NCBI RefSeq assembly: GCF_001456935.1
Contig: NZ_KQ758482.1
Coordinates: 310,001-374,000 of the forward strand
Direction of reading: 5' to 3'
Length of the DNA: 64,000 nucleotides
Source of the DNA: [Bacillus] enclensis
Lineage (GTDB): Bacteria; Bacillota; Bacilli; Bacillales; Bacillaceae_B
Below the pieces are notes generated by a model, which saw nothing but the letters and a program-made list of their open reading frames with translations, had not been told where the DNA came from and did no database searches. Positions 53,095-62,863 of the stretch are shown one piece after another; position 1 is the stretch's first letter, and every line of letters starts with the position of its first letter. A program made the translations under genes and the position numbers.

Positions 53095-54472
53095 ATTCAA
53101 CACAATCAGTAATCGTATATTTTTTTATTTTGTCATAGATCGTGGAATTCCCTATTCCCAGCGACTCAGCAGCCTTATTTTTATCGTATCCGCACTGTTT
53201 TAAAGCCCGTTCGATTGCTTTTTTCTCCGTCTCTTCTATTATGTTCTTCAGACTTCGTTTTTCCATCTTGGTGGTCTTGCTTTTCACCAAATAATCCGGT
53301 AAAGCCTCGATTCCCATTATCTCGCCGTCTGATAAATGGACACCTGCATCGATGACATTTTCCAGCTCCCTGATATTCCCCGGCCACTCATATTGTTCGA
53401 TAATGGACAGGGCCTCCGGGGAGACTGATGTGACACGCTTCCCGATCCTCACCGTTACTTTTTTCAAAAAATGATCAACAAGTAAATGAATATCCTCCGT
53501 CCGCTCCCTAAGCGGAGGAATGAAGAGTTGAACAGCATTGACCCGGTAAAATAAATCCTCTCGGAACAGCTTGTCCGCGATCATTTTTTCCAGGGGACGA
53601 TTCGTCGCAGCTATCACACGGATATTGATTTTTTTCGGCTGCAGCGCCCCGACCGGCTCGAATTCCTTTTCCTGCAGAACACGCAGCAGCTTTACCTGCA
53701 TGTGCTGAGGCATGTCTCCGATCTCGTCCAGAAAAATCGTTCCGCCGGCCGCAAACTCGAACTTCCCTATCTTCCCTCCCTTTTTCGCACCAGTAAATGC
53801 CCCTTCCTCATACCCAAAAAGCTCCGACTCCAACAAGTGTTCCGGTATGGAACCGCAATTCACTTTCACAAAAGGCTTGTCGCTGCGCTCACTAAGTTTA
53901 TGTATACTCTGGGCCAGGATTTCCTTTCCGGTTCCGCTCTCCCCCCTGAGCAGTACGGAAATATCCCCGCTGGCCACCCGTTTCACACGTTCTTTCAACT
54001 CGGTGACCTCAGGAGTGTTACCGATAAGATCATGCAGGGAATACTTAAGTCCATTCTCGGTTTCCCATTCATTGCGATAATAATTGAGCTCTGAAAGGAC
54101 ATCCTTTATATGACTATTCATCTTCTTCCAATCATCAAGATCCCTGAAAAGGATGGTGCCGATCGCCCCCAGGATTTCATTGTTTTCGATGATGGGAATT
54201 CGATTGGCAATCACGAACTCCCCTCTCAGCAGCTGCACATCCGCCATATCCTTCTGACCTGTCCGCGGGATAAGGTGCATTCTGGTATTTTCAATCACAT
54301 CCGTCACATGCTTCCCAATCACCTCTTCCCGGTCTGCCTCTAAAAACTCACAATAGTTATTGCTTATGTATTGGATTATCCCCTCGCAATCCACAATGAC
54401 AATCCCGTAATAAGCACTCTCAAAAATGAGATCAAGCAAGTGGTCATTAATAAACAGTTCGGTACCCCTCAT
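53093..54472 (-). CDS. Sigma-54-dependent PAS/AAA+/Fis transcriptional activator
   Basis: A 459-residue enhancer-binding protein. It has an N-terminal PAS domain (about 10-125), a central AAA+ domain and a C-terminal Fis-type HTH. The AAA+ domain carries Walker A GESGTGKE (about 176), the sigma-54 contact loop GAFTGAKKGG (about 224) and Walker B FLDEIGDMP. The HTH (about 415-455) reads NKAAESLGIGNSTIYDKIKK. It is of the PrpR/AcoR/BkdR general type, in which the PAS region senses a ligand. Its target is very likely the neighbouring promoter at 52875-52890. Confidence 0.95.
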   Translation of the reverse strand: MRGTELFINDHLLDLIFESAYYGIVIVDCEGIIQYISNNYCEFLEADREEVIGKHVTDVIENTRMHLIPRTGQKDMADVQLLRGEFVIANRIPIIENNEILGAIGTILFRDLDDWKKMNSHIKDVLSELNYYRNEWETENGLKYSLHDLIGNTPEVTELKERVKRVASGDISVLLRGESGTGKEILAQSIHKLSERSDKPFVKVNCGSIPEHLLESELFGYEEGAFTGAKKGGKIGKFEFAAGGTIFLDEIGDMPQHMQVKLLRVLQEKEFEPVGALQPKKINIRVIAATNRPLEKMIADKLFREDLFYRVNAVQLFIPPLRERTEDIHLLVDHFLKKVTVRIGKRVTSVSPEALSIIEQYEWPGNIRELENVIDAGVHLSDGEIMGIEALPDYLVKSKTTKMEKRSLKNIIEETEKKAIERALKQCGYDKNKAAESLGIGNSTIYDKIKKYTITDCVE

Positions 54473-54582
54473 AAGACCATCCCCTTTTTTGGCTTTCTAT
54501 CTTTTATAGTAGCATGATTGATCATGTTTAAGTATTAGTAAATTGAAAATTAAAAATAGTCAGATATAAATTCAGTAATCAT

Positions 54583-55047
54583 AGGGACAGGTACTCCGGT
54601 AGGGTGAAAGTACGGGGACAGAGATGCCGGTATTTCTACAGGTAAAAACCGCGGTACCTGTCCCCGCGGCTTTTCACAAACTTCTCAATGGAAATTCAAA
54701 TCCACCATCTAATCCACCATCTAAAGATTATTCGACAAGTTGCACGGAAACTAAGAAAAGTGGAATGAAAAATGAAAATCTTGCACGTAAATCTGAAAAG
54801 TGGATCGTATTTTCAAAATGTTGCTTGAAAAAGTTGAAAAGTGGATCGAAAACGAAAATTGGAGCATAAGACCTGTTCCTCATTCATCTAAAAATCCCTT
54901 TGTACCGGGGTTTTCAACATGAGGTCACCTGCCCCATATAAAGTTTTGCTGACTTTTCGTCTATATAGGCTAAAAAATGAACCGAATCCTGCAAAAGGAC
55001 AGGCACCCCGGTCTATTTTAAACCCCCGGCACCTGTCCCTGCGGTTC
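54583..55047 (+). repeat. Interspersed intergenic repeat, copy J (subfamily 2)
   Basis: Left end AGGGACAGGTACTCCGG plus GCGGTACCTGTCCCCGC. Core from GATTATTCGACAAGTTGCAC (54726) to about 54868, with only a few differences from copy I. Right end GGCACCTGTCCCTGCGG. Confidence 0.9.
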
Positions 55048-55102
55048 TCCCTTCAAAAAAACCACAGTTCCTATCCCTTCTATTCACAAACCACCCAGCC
55101 AC

Positions 55103-55699
55103 TCACCTCGGCAAATAAAAATAATCCCCCATCTCACTATAATTACCCGCCAGCCTACCGAGCGGCTGCAGTTTATCCAAATCAATCTTATAGTTTCCTA
55201 GATAGTATGCTTCATCAATATGGTAACGCAGCATTCGGCCGATGATTAAGTGGTCACTGCCCAGTTTGATGATTTGTTCAAGCCTGCATTCCATTTGGAT
55301 GGGTGCCTCTTTCACACGTTTCGGCCTCACCACGACACTGTCAATCGCCGTTACTCCCGCCGCTTCAAACTCATCAACGCTGCTCGGAAGGTTCTCAGCA
55401 CTTTTCTGCATTTCATTTCCAAGAAAGGTTGGGACAACATTAATGACGAATTCTTTCTCATCCCGGATATTAACAAGCGTATCCTTCTCCGTCCCTTCCC
55501 TCTCTCCTACACCGGGTCCCACTGAAATTGATAGCATAGGCGGATTCCTCGACGCCACCGAAAAAAAGCTGAACGGCGCGAGATTCAAGGTACCGGATGA
55601 CGATACAGTAGACACCCATGCGATTGGCCTCGGTACCACGGATCCGCTCAACAGCTTATAAACTTGTTTTTCTACTAACTCCTCAGGATTAAATTCCAC
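55103..55699 (-). CDS. Flavin reductase-like (FMN-binding split barrel) protein
   Basis: A 198-residue protein with VYKLLSGSVVPRPIAWVSTV and LNLAPFSFFSVASRNPPM near the N-terminus and HLIIGRMLRYHIDEA near the C-terminus. This is the pattern of the DIM6/NTAB flavoprotein family, which binds FMN and reduces flavin or works beside a monooxygenase. No monooxygenase gene is nearby. It ends the seven-gene operon that begins with the CoA-transferase. The role in the pathway is unclear. Confidence 0.88.
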   Translation of the reverse strand: MEFNPEELVEKQVYKLLSGSVVPRPIAWVSTVSSSGTLNLAPFSFFSVASRNPPMLSISVGPGVGEREGTEKDTLVNIRDEKEFVINVVPTFLGNEMQKSAENLPSSVDEFEAAGVTAIDSVVVRPKRVKEAPIQMECRLEQIIKLGSDHLIIGRMLRYHIDEAYYLGNYKIDLDKLQPLGRLAGNYSEMGDYFYLPR

Positions 55700-55738
55700 T
55701 ATTCCAAACTCCTTTCATGTACAGCACGAAGACTAAAC

Positions 55739-56980
55739 CTAGTATGCCGATTTCTTTTTCAACTCCAAAATCAACATTAGCAATAACAAAAACACCAGAA
55801 TCATCACACCGACAATCATCAGCCATCCAGCCGTAAAACTCCCGAACGAATCCACAACAAATCCAAATAACGGCGGCAATGTGATGACACCCATTGACCC
55901 AAGTGTGATACTAAATCCGCTGGATAACCCGGAAAACCTGACATCCACTACCTCACTGGCCACATTCATCCACAGCGCATTAAAACCGGATATGGCAAAT
56001 CCGAACACCATCGTGATCGGAATCATCACCAGGAATGCCGTATTGGAAGGTAAGAATGCCAGGGTCAAACTCGCCGCCCCGGCTATTCCCGAAATGATCA
56101 TCAGCACAATGACGCGTTTCCCTTTAAACAGCCGGTCACTGATAAGTCCCCAGACGATCCGGCCGATCGATCCGCATATTTCTGAAATGACGAGAAGTAC
56201 CCCTGATAAAAAGAGGGAGATATGCAAGTATTCATAGCAATAAATGACGATATAGGTGACCAGGCACAGCTGGGAGCCGCTCAATCCCATCGCACTGATG
56301 CTGACGATCATCAGCGGCTTGTTCGCCAGCATATGTTTCATTGAATATAAAAATGAAGCCCGGTCCTTCTCCCCATTATTCGTTTCCTTAACTGAATCAT
56401 GATAAAGGGTAAAAGCAACCACCCCGCCAATGATCAGCAGCATACACGCTATGGCAACTACATGCCTCCACCCATAAACCGAAGCTAAAGGCAGAAGAAC
56501 CAGCCCTGCAAGAGCTGATCCTGTGGTAATGCCCGTCTGCTTGATTCCCATCGCAAATCCGCGTTGAGTCCGCTGGAACCAATGAATGATTCCCCTGTTT
56601 GTCACAGGATGCATCGCCCCGTACCCCAATCCCCCAATGGCAACGAGAAGGAGTACGAACCCGAATTGATGGGAGAATGTCATGAGAATGAAGCTGCCGC
56701 CTACAACTAAAGAGATAACCAGCAGTAATTTTTTTGAACCGGTTTGATCGACGACAAACCCTACCGGGATCGAAGCAAGTCCCTGCCCCAGAAAGAGGGC
56801 GGCAGGCAGCATGCCGATTTGAGATTTCGTCAATTCCAGGTCTTCTCCAATGAGGACACCCAACGGCCCCACGCTTCTCCCGATAAAAGCCACCAATAAT
56901 TGGGCAAGGAGGAGGCACGCAAGCATCCTCCAAGGTTCCCGGTAAACGGCCCTCTCCATCTGTTGTTGAGCAGTATTCAT
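55739..56980 (-). CDS. MFS transporter
   Basis: A 413-residue protein with 12 TM helices. The motif between TM2 and TM3 is GFVVDQTGSKKLL (G-x3-D-x2-G-x-[RK]-[RK]), and GIKQTGITTGSALAGLVLLP is in TM5. It resembles organic-anion/nitrate-like MFS carriers. Seven bases separate it from the symporter gene. Either an importer with another affinity or an exporter of a pathway product. Confidence 0.9.
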   Translation of the reverse strand: MNTAQQQMERAVYREPWRMLACLLLAQLLVAFIGRSVGPLGVLIGEDLELTKSQIGMLPAALFLGQGLASIPVGFVVDQTGSKKLLLVISLVVGGSFILMTFSHQFGFVLLLVAIGGLGYGAMHPVTNRGIIHWFQRTQRGFAMGIKQTGITTGSALAGLVLLPLASVYGWRHVVAIACMLLIIGGVVAFTLYHDSVKETNNGEKDRASFLYSMKHMLANKPLMIVSISAMGLSGSQLCLVTYIVIYCYEYLHISLFLSGVLLVISEICGSIGRIVWGLISDRLFKGKRVIVLMIISGIAGAASLTLAFLPSNTAFLVMIPITMVFGFAISGFNALWMNVASEVVDVRFSGLSSGFSITLGSMGVITLPPLFGFVVDSFGSFTAGWLMIVGVMILVFLLLLMLILELKKKSAY

Positions 56981-56987
56981 AGGTCTG

Positions 56988-58493
56988 CTACGCTTTCACA
57001 TCTAATGACATAGGCTCATCCTCGATCACCATGCTCTTTTTCGAAACAGGAACGAGAAGGGACCCTGCCACACAGATCAGGAAGTTCAATGTCAGCCCGA
57101 TGACTCCCCCATGGATTCCGTACACTGTCTTATGTCCTGTAAAGGTCAGGAATCCTGCAAGTACAGCACCTATCAGCATTCCCCAGAATACAGACCGCTT
57201 GTCGAGTCGCTTCCAGTAGAGTCCAAGGACGAACGCCGGGAAGACTTGAACCAACAACTCAAATTTCAATACAAAGATTTCATACAGCGTCCCCGGAGGA
57301 TTCCACGCAATCCATAATAGAAGGAAGACGGCGATGATTCCTCCGATTTTCCCGACCATTACTTTCTTATGCTCTGATGCACCCGGGTTGATGAACTTCC
57401 CATACACATCATTTGAGAGCATGGAAGAGAAACTGAGCAATACTGAATCGGCAGTCGACACGATCGCGGCTACGATCCCGCCGAAGAAGATGATCATGAT
57501 CCAATAGAAGAATGGGTTGATCGCCGCAATATCGTTCGCCATGAGTCCGACGATTGTTTCGGATCCCCCTTTATCCAGACCTGGATAAAGCATGATACCG
57601 ATAATACCGATGACGAAAACTAACCCTGTCGTGATAGGCGGCATCCACGCCATTCGTGAGAAAGATTTCTTCAATGTCTTTTCACTCTGGGCGGAATAAA
57701 TTCTCTGAACCGCATGTGGATAAATACTTGCACCCAATCCTACAAGCACGAGCATACTAAACCAATTAATCGACACATCCATTGCTGGAACCGCTGTTTT
57801 GACAGGTTCCATTTCATTGATGTAACGGGTCACATCACCAAAGTTTCCTCCAACCAGGTATAATCCCCCAATCAGGAACACAATGATACCCACCATCAGG
57901 ATCAAGCCTTGCATGACGTCGGTAAAAGCAACCGCTTTCATCCCGCCCATCCACTCATACGCGAGCATGACGAAAATAAAGACAAGGACTGCAATTTGAT
58001 AAGGAACCGTTCCTCCGGTCATACCGGATACAGCCTGACCGATGGCTACCAGTTGTTCTAATAAATAGTTACCAAGTCCCCATAGCATGAGAAAAATACT
58101 GAGAAGGGTGACGGCTTTTGAATTAAATCGATGCTGGATCCAATCTGTCGGTGTGACAAAGTTCTTTCGTTTTGCGATGACATAGAGTCTGGGAGCAAAT
58201 AATAAGTAAATACCGATGATGATCGTCATGAAGGAAATAGACTGTAACCAGGAAAACCCAGTTCGATAGGCAGCTGGAGCATACCCTACAATGGTATTAC
58301 CGCTATACTGAGTGGCATAAAGCGTAAAGAATAAAGCAATAAATCCTAAATTTCTTCCAGCCAAGTAATATCCGGACAAACTTTGATGCAAGTTTTTATC
58401 CCCTCTTCCGGACAAATACCCGATGAGCAGCATGACAACTGCGAATACCGAAAGGATGATAATACCATCCGCGCCTGCAAACGTTAAATCCAT
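56988..58493 (-). CDS. Sodium:solute symporter (SSS family)
   Basis: A 501-residue transporter with about 13 TM helices. GYYLAGRNLGFIALFFTLYA is in TM1-2 and AAIVSTADSVLLSFSSMLSN carries the Na+-site Ser residues in TM8. The ATG follows GGAGGAG. It is preceded by a DUF3311-like small protein gene (3-base gap), the arrangement of YhjB/YhjC in B. subtilis. Probably the importer of the branched acid used by the operon. Confidence 0.92.
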   Translation of the reverse strand: MDLTFAGADGIIILSVFAVVMLLIGYLSGRGDKNLHQSLSGYYLAGRNLGFIALFFTLYATQYSGNTIVGYAPAAYRTGFSWLQSISFMTIIIGIYLLFAPRLYVIAKRKNFVTPTDWIQHRFNSKAVTLLSIFLMLWGLGNYLLEQLVAIGQAVSGMTGGTVPYQIAVLVFIFVMLAYEWMGGMKAVAFTDVMQGLILMVGIIVFLIGGLYLVGGNFGDVTRYINEMEPVKTAVPAMDVSINWFSMLVLVGLGASIYPHAVQRIYSAQSEKTLKKSFSRMAWMPPITTGLVFVIGIIGIMLYPGLDKGGSETIVGLMANDIAAINPFFYWIMIIFFGGIVAAIVSTADSVLLSFSSMLSNDVYGKFINPGASEHKKVMVGKIGGIIAVFLLLWIAWNPPGTLYEIFVLKFELLVQVFPAFVLGLYWKRLDKRSVFWGMLIGAVLAGFLTFTGHKTVYGIHGGVIGLTLNFLICVAGSLLVPVSKKSMVIEDEPMSLDVKA

Positions 58494-58496
58494 CTT

Positions 58497-58748
58497 CTAT
58501 TCTCCTCCTTTCATCTGTTCTTCTTCATCCTCGACAATGTTCCATTGCGTGACACACAGCCAGCTCAGGTAACCGCACAGCAGGATGGAAAAGACAGTAG
58601 AAATAAAAGCCCATAACGGAAATCCCAGGATGATCGGTTCAACTGCACTGGATGGAAAATACCAAGGGACGATTGCAAGGACAAGCAGCAGTAAACCAAT
58701 CCAGATCCATACTTTCCGGATCGGTTCCTTGATTTGATTCTGTTTCAT
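58497..58748 (-). CDS. DUF3311-like small symporter partner
   Basis: An 83-residue protein with two TM helices (about 12-30 and 41-65), the pattern GFPLWAFISTVFSILLCGYL, and an acidic tail (EDEEEQMKGGE). The ATG follows AGGAGG. DUF3311 proteins are encoded beside SSS symporters. Confidence 0.85.
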   Translation of the reverse strand: MKQNQIKEPIRKVWIWIGLLLLVLAIVPWYFPSSAVEPIILGFPLWAFISTVFSILLCGYLSWLCVTQWNIVEDEEEQMKGGE

Positions 58749-58791
58749 GATTTTCCTCCTATCACATGTTTTAATTCAACAACTCTTCAAA

Positions 58792-59400
58792 CTAAGATTT
58801 GAGACGATAATGAATACTGTGATGTTTTTCAAAGGAGTCAATACTATCTTTATTTTCCAAAGTAGAATCGATTTCGTCCAGTCCCTTTAAAAGCAGTTCC
58901 TTACGATAAGGTTCCACGATAAAATGACTGTTGAAGCCGCTGTCATCCGAAACGGTTTGCTTTACAAGATCAACATTCAGTCTGTAACCCGGTGTTTTCT
59001 CCGCCTTCCTGAAAAGAACCTCGACTTCCCTTTCTTCCAGGACAATCGGCAGCAATCCATTTTTAAAGCAGTTATTATAAAAGATGTCTGCAAAGGAAGG
59101 CGCAATGATCACCCGTATCCCGAAATCCGCGAGTGCCCAAGGAGCATGCTCCCTCGAAGAACCACACCCGAAATTCTTTCCGGTCAATAAGATCGGCGCA
59201 TCCCGGTAGAGTTCCTGATTCAGAACGAAGCCCTCTTTTTCTTTTCCATTTTCATACCGCCAGTCATAGAAAAGGAATTCCCCGAACCCTGTCCGTTTGA
59301 TCCGTTTGAGGAACTGCTTCGGGAGGATGGCATCCGTATCCACATTGATGGCATCCAATGGGATCACTTTCCCCGTCAGTTCAGTGAAAGCTTCTGTCAT
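58792..59400 (-). CDS. LeuD-like (3-isopropylmalate dehydratase small subunit) protein
   Basis: A 202-residue swivel-domain subunit of an aconitase-superfamily hydratase. It has [16 protein letters not shown] near the N-terminus, the substrate-loop motif [16 protein letters not shown] and [14 protein letters not shown]. The ATG at 59400 overlaps the leuC-like stop (ATGA) and follows GGAGGAGG. Absence of leuA/leuB and presence of a CoA-transferase and lyase argue for a catabolic hydratase, not leucine synthesis. I therefore do not assign the leuD symbol. Confidence 0.9.
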   Translation of the reverse strand: MTEAFTELTGKVIPLDAINVDTDAILPKQFLKRIKRTGFGEFLFYDWRYENGKEKEGFVLNQELYRDAPILLTGKNFGCGSSREHAPWALADFGIRVIIAPSFADIFYNNCFKNGLLPIVLEEREVEVLFRKAEKTPGYRLNVDLVKQTVSDDSGFNSHFIVEPYRKELLLKGLDEIDSTLENKDSIDSFEKHHSIHYRLKS

Positions 59401-60821
59401 GGCTGCACCTCCTCCCTTGACTGAGTTTCCCACTTTCGCACATCGGTAAAATGCCCCATGATCGCAGCAGCAGCCGCCATTTCAGGACTGACCAGATGTG
59501 TCCGGGCATTCCTTCCCTGTCTTCCTTCAAAATTGCGATTGGACGTCGAGGCACACCGTTCACCCGGCAGCACGATATCGTCGTTCATCCCGAGGCACAT
59601 GCTGCATCCCGATTCACGCCATTCAAAACCAGCTTCTATAAAAATGGAATGAAGGCCTTCCCTTTCAGCTTGCTGTTTCACCTGTTGAGAGCCCGGTACG
59701 ACCAACGCTGTAACGGAATCAGCCACTTTATATCCCTTCACAATGCCTGCAGCTTTCCGGAGATCTTCTATCCGGCTGTTGGTACATGAACCGATAAACA
59801 CTTTATCGATTGGAATGGAGTGCATCGGTGTCCCCGGTGTCACCCCCATATACGTCATCGCCTTCTCCGCAGCTTTTTGCTGTTCCGAAGGCAGCCCATC
59901 CAGTGAAGGAACACGTGAATCGATCCCGGTGACCTGACCGGGATTGGTCCCCCATGTCACCTGGGGTACGACCTCGGAAGCGTCCACTTCGATCGACAAG
60001 TCAAAAACCGCATCACTATCCGTATAAAGCTCCTTCCATTCTGTAAGAGCCTGCTCCCACTCCCCATCCACGGGAGCATATTTCTTTCCTTTCAGATAAT
60101 CGAACGTCTTTTGATCCGACTGGATGAGCCCTGCTCTTCCTCCCATTTCAATGGACATATTGCAGACCGTCATTCTCTCTTCCATCGAAAGACTTTGGAT
60201 CGCCTCACCCCGGTATTCGATCACATGTCCAGTGGCAAAATCATGCCCGAACTTCCCGATGATCGTGAGAATAAGATCCTTGGCCGTCGTGCCTGCCGGA
60301 AGGGAACCGCTTACATTTATTTCGAGCGTTTTGGACTTGTACTGCTTCAGCGTCTGAGTTGCCAATACATGCTCGACTTCACTTGTCCCAATCCCGAAAG
60401 CGAGCGCCCCGAACGCACCGTGAGTGGACGTATGACTGTCCCCGCATACAATCGTCTGACCGGGCTGGGTCAATCCAAGTTCAGGTGCGATGACGTGGAC
60501 AATCCCCTGAAATTCACTTTGCAAATCGAAAAGTTCGATTCCAAATTGTCTGCAATTTTCCGCCAGCGCCTCCACCTGCTCCCTCGCAAGTTGATCTTGA
60601 AAAGGGGCGGAGCGGTTTCTCGTCGGTATCGCATGATCTATCGTCGCAAGTGTCAGATCCGGCTTACGAACGGACCGCTTCTTCATCCTCAACCCTTCGA
60701 AGGCTTGGGGAGAGGTCACTTCATTCACCAAATGAAAATCGATGTATAAGAGAGAAGGAAGTCCCTCTTCTTCCCGTACGACATGATGGTCCCAAATCTT
60801 TTCATATAACGTTTTAGCCAC
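59397..60821 (-). CDS. LeuC-like (3-isopropylmalate dehydratase large subunit) protein
   Basis: A 474-residue catalytic subunit of the aconitase superfamily with all three [4Fe-4S] Cys ([16 protein letters not shown] and [13 protein letters not shown]) and [17 protein letters not shown]. The start is GTG 60821 behind GGGGGGAAAA, 11 bases after the CoA-transferase stop. With the small subunit it should add or remove water on a branched dicarboxylate such as citraconate/citramalate or an isopropylmalate analogue. The exact substrate is not readable from sequence. Confidence 0.92.
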   Translation of the reverse strand: MAKTLYEKIWDHHVVREEEGLPSLLYIDFHLVNEVTSPQAFEGLRMKKRSVRKPDLTLATIDHAIPTRNRSAPFQDQLAREQVEALAENCRQFGIELFDLQSEFQGIVHVIAPELGLTQPGQTIVCGDSHTSTHGAFGALAFGIGTSEVEHVLATQTLKQYKSKTLEINVSGSLPAGTTAKDLILTIIGKFGHDFATGHVIEYRGEAIQSLSMEERMTVCNMSIEMGGRAGLIQSDQKTFDYLKGKKYAPVDGEWEQALTEWKELYTDSDAVFDLSIEVDASEVVPQVTWGTNPGQVTGIDSRVPSLDGLPSEQQKAAEKAMTYMGVTPGTPMHSIPIDKVFIGSCTNSRIEDLRKAAGIVKGYKVADSVTALVVPGSQQVKQQAEREGLHSIFIEAGFEWRESGCSMCLGMNDDIVLPGERCASTSNRNFEGRQGRNARTHLVSPEMAAAAAIMGHFTDVRKWETQSREEVQP

Positions 60822-60832
60822 CCTTTTCCCCC

Positions 60833-62041
60833 CTACACGATATTCTCATTCTCCAACTCTCTTAATTGTTCTTCCTGAAGCCCCAACAGCTGGATATAAA
60901 TCTCTTCATTATGCTTGCCCATCCGTTCTGCGCCCGGTTCCTTCACCTTCCCCGGGGTACGGCTCAGTTTAGGCACAACGCCTGGCATCGGGAAATCCCC
61001 AAGCTCCGGGTGCTCGACGTTGATGATCATTTCCCTTTCCTTATAGTGAGGGTCCTCGAGGATTTCCTTGGCTGTGTAAATCAAGCCTGACGGTACCCCT
61101 TTTTCTTCTAAAATCTGCAGGGCATCCTTCGCATTGAGCGATTTGGTCCACTCCTCGATTAAAGAATCCAAGAGTTTCATATTTTCCCCTCTGGCATGAT
61201 GGGTCGCAAATCTTGGATCCTCGCTCAGTTCCGGCTGCCCCATCGCCTCGCATAAGCGTTTGAACACACCGTCGGCATTTGCGCCGATGACGATATAGGT
61301 CTTATCCAAGGTGAAATAAATATTGGACGGCGCGACACCAGGCAGGATATTCCCCATCCTCTCCCTTATGTAACCAGCCAGCATGTAATCCGGTATCAAG
61401 CTTTCCATGATCGAAAAGACAGATTCATAGAGGGCCGTATCCACTACTTGCCCCTTCCCTGATTTCGTTCTTTCATGGACAGCCACCAGGCACCCGATCG
61501 TGGCAAACAAAGCAGTAAGCGTATCCCCTACAGACACCCCGATCCTTGAAGGCGGACGATCTTTGAAACCTGTCACATTCCGCAGGCCACCCATCGCTTC
61601 CCCGACACTTCCGAACCCGGCACGGTCCTTGTAAGGTCCGGTCTGGCCGAACCCTGACGTTCTGACCATGATCAATCTCGGGTTGATTTCAGACAGGGTT
61701 TCATAAGAAAGATTCCATTTCTCCATCGTCCCGGGCCTGAAGTTTTCGATGACGATATCCGCTTCTTTGACGAGTTCTTTTAAAAGATTCTGGCCTTTCT
61801 CTTCCCGCAGATTCAACGTGATCGATTTCTTATTCCTGGACTGGATCGGCCACCAGAGACCGACTCCATCCTTCGATTTCCCCCAATTTCTCATCGGGTC
61901 TGCTTTCCCGGGTGGTTCCACTTTAATGACCTCAGCTCCAAAGTCAGCAAGCAGCCGTCCGCTGAAAGGTCCCGCCAGCAATGTTCCAAGTTCTATGACA
62001 CGTAAACCTTCTAAAGGCAGCGTATGTTCAGCCAATTCCAT
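60833..62041 (-). CDS. CaiB/BaiF (family III) CoA-transferase
   Basis: A 402-residue protein. It has [20 protein letters not shown] and [17 protein letters not shown] at the N-terminus and the catalytic Asp in [14 protein letters not shown] (Asp173, matching Asp169 of formyl-CoA transferase). Later motifs include [13 protein letters not shown]. It transfers CoA between carboxylic acids. The ATG at 62041 is very close to AGGAGGG; the TTG two codons later (62035) is better spaced and may be the real start. First gene of the seven-gene operon. Confidence 0.92.
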   Translation of the reverse strand: MELAEHTLPLEGLRVIELGTLLAGPFSGRLLADFGAEVIKVEPPGKADPMRNWGKSKDGVGLWWPIQSRNKKSITLNLREEKGQNLLKELVKEADIVIENFRPGTMEKWNLSYETLSEINPRLIMVRTSGFGQTGPYKDRAGFGSVGEAMGGLRNVTGFKDRPPSRIGVSVGDTLTALFATIGCLVAVHERTKSGKGQVVDTALYESVFSIMESLIPDYMLAGYIRERMGNILPGVAPSNIYFTLDKTYIVIGANADGVFKRLCEAMGQPELSEDPRFATHHARGENMKLLDSLIEEWTKSLNAKDALQILEEKGVPSGLIYTAKEILEDPHYKEREMIINVEHPELGDFPMPGVVPKLSRTPGKVKEPGAERMGKHNEEIYIQLLGLQEEQLRELENENIV

Positions 62042-62066
62042 CCCTCCTGTTTGAATTTTCTTAATC

Positions 62067-62104
62067 TTGTATACAAATTTAAACGCTTGTATACAATAAG
62101 TCAA
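62067..62104 (-). promoter_or_regulatory. Promoter and two operators of the CoA-transferase operon
   Basis: On the minus strand TTGACT (62099-62104), a 17-bp spacer, TAAATT (62076-62081). TTGTATACAA palindromes sit at 62087-62096, inside the spacer, and at 62067-62076, over the expected start of transcription. They are exactly 20 bp apart. Repression by the adjacent GntR regulator is the obvious reading. Confidence 0.85.
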
Positions 62105-62169
62105 TAACTTATTTAAAAAAGGGTAAATAGACCGCTTACATCATAAAAATATTGTGTTTTCTAAATAGT

Positions 62170-62179
62170 TTGTATACAA
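62170..62179. promoter_or_regulatory. Third TTGTATACAA operator, before the GntR gene
   Basis: TTGTATACAA, 18 bases before the regulator start codon, identical to the two sites in front of the divergent operon; implies autoregulation and control of the lyase gene. Confidence 0.85.
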
Positions 62180-62197
62180 TGGACGTGAGGTGTTGAC

Positions 62198-62845
62198 ATG
62201 GATGCATACGAATACATAAAAGGGGCCATTATCGACGGGAAGTTCGAACCGGGCATGAGATTGGGTGAGGAATTTCTCGCAAAGGAATTAAACTTGAGCA
62301 GAACCCCCATCCGGGAGGCAATCAAACATTTGGAATCAGACGGGCTGGTCGTTCCGTTAAAACGCGGGGTCGGAGTCCGGAACTTCACAACAGAAGACAT
62401 CCGTCAGATTTATGATCTTCGGACGATCCTGGAAGGATATGCTGCGAGTCAGGCTGCCATCTACAGGACGGATGACGACATCCGGAAAATGGAAGAAGCA
62501 AACATCGTCTATGAAAGAGTCATCAATGAACATGTGGAGTCGGATATGGACAGCATCAAAGAAATCGTAGCCGTCAATCAACGATTCCACGAAGTCATCA
62601 TTCAAGCATCGAACAATGCTCATATCCACTTTCATCTCTCAAAGGTCGTGGTGGTTCCCATTGTATATAGATCATTTTACTGGTATAACGATTATCAACT
62701 TAAACAATCACTTGAGGTTCACAAAACAATCCTTCAAGCAATTCGCAATAAAGAGCCGGAGCGGGCGAAAATTGCGATGCACGAGCATATCTATCAAGGC
62801 CGCGATCATGTGTTGAAGCATTTGCAAGAGATAAAAAATAGTTGA
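62198..62845 (+). CDS. GntR-family regulator, FCD (FadR) subfamily
   Basis: A 215-residue regulator. The N-terminal winged HTH (about 1-68) has LGEEFLAKELNLSRTPIREA and the C-terminal FCD domain (about 75-210) has EIVAVNQRFHEVIIQASNN. Its His/Asp set usually binds a metal and an acid ligand. The ATG follows GTGAGGTG. It is followed 18 bases later by the lyase gene and is divergent from the CoA-transferase operon. Three identical 10-bp palindromes lie between. It probably senses the substrate or a CoA intermediate. Confidence 0.95.
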   Translation: MDAYEYIKGAIIDGKFEPGMRLGEEFLAKELNLSRTPIREAIKHLESDGLVVPLKRGVGVRNFTTEDIRQIYDLRTILEGYAASQAAIYRTDDDIRKMEEANIVYERVINEHVESDMDSIKEIVAVNQRFHEVIIQASNNAHIHFHLSKVVVVPIVYRSFYWYNDYQLKQSLEVHKTILQAIRNKEPERAKIAMHEHIYQGRDHVLKHLQEIKNS

Positions 62846-62863
62846 TTAAGAGGAGGAAAAGAA

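Noticed and set aside
58792..60821. Calling the two aconitase-family genes leuD and leuC of leucine synthesis
   Set aside because: No leuA, leuB or ilv genes nearby. They sit in an operon with a CoA-transferase and carriers, so a catabolic hydratase is likelier.
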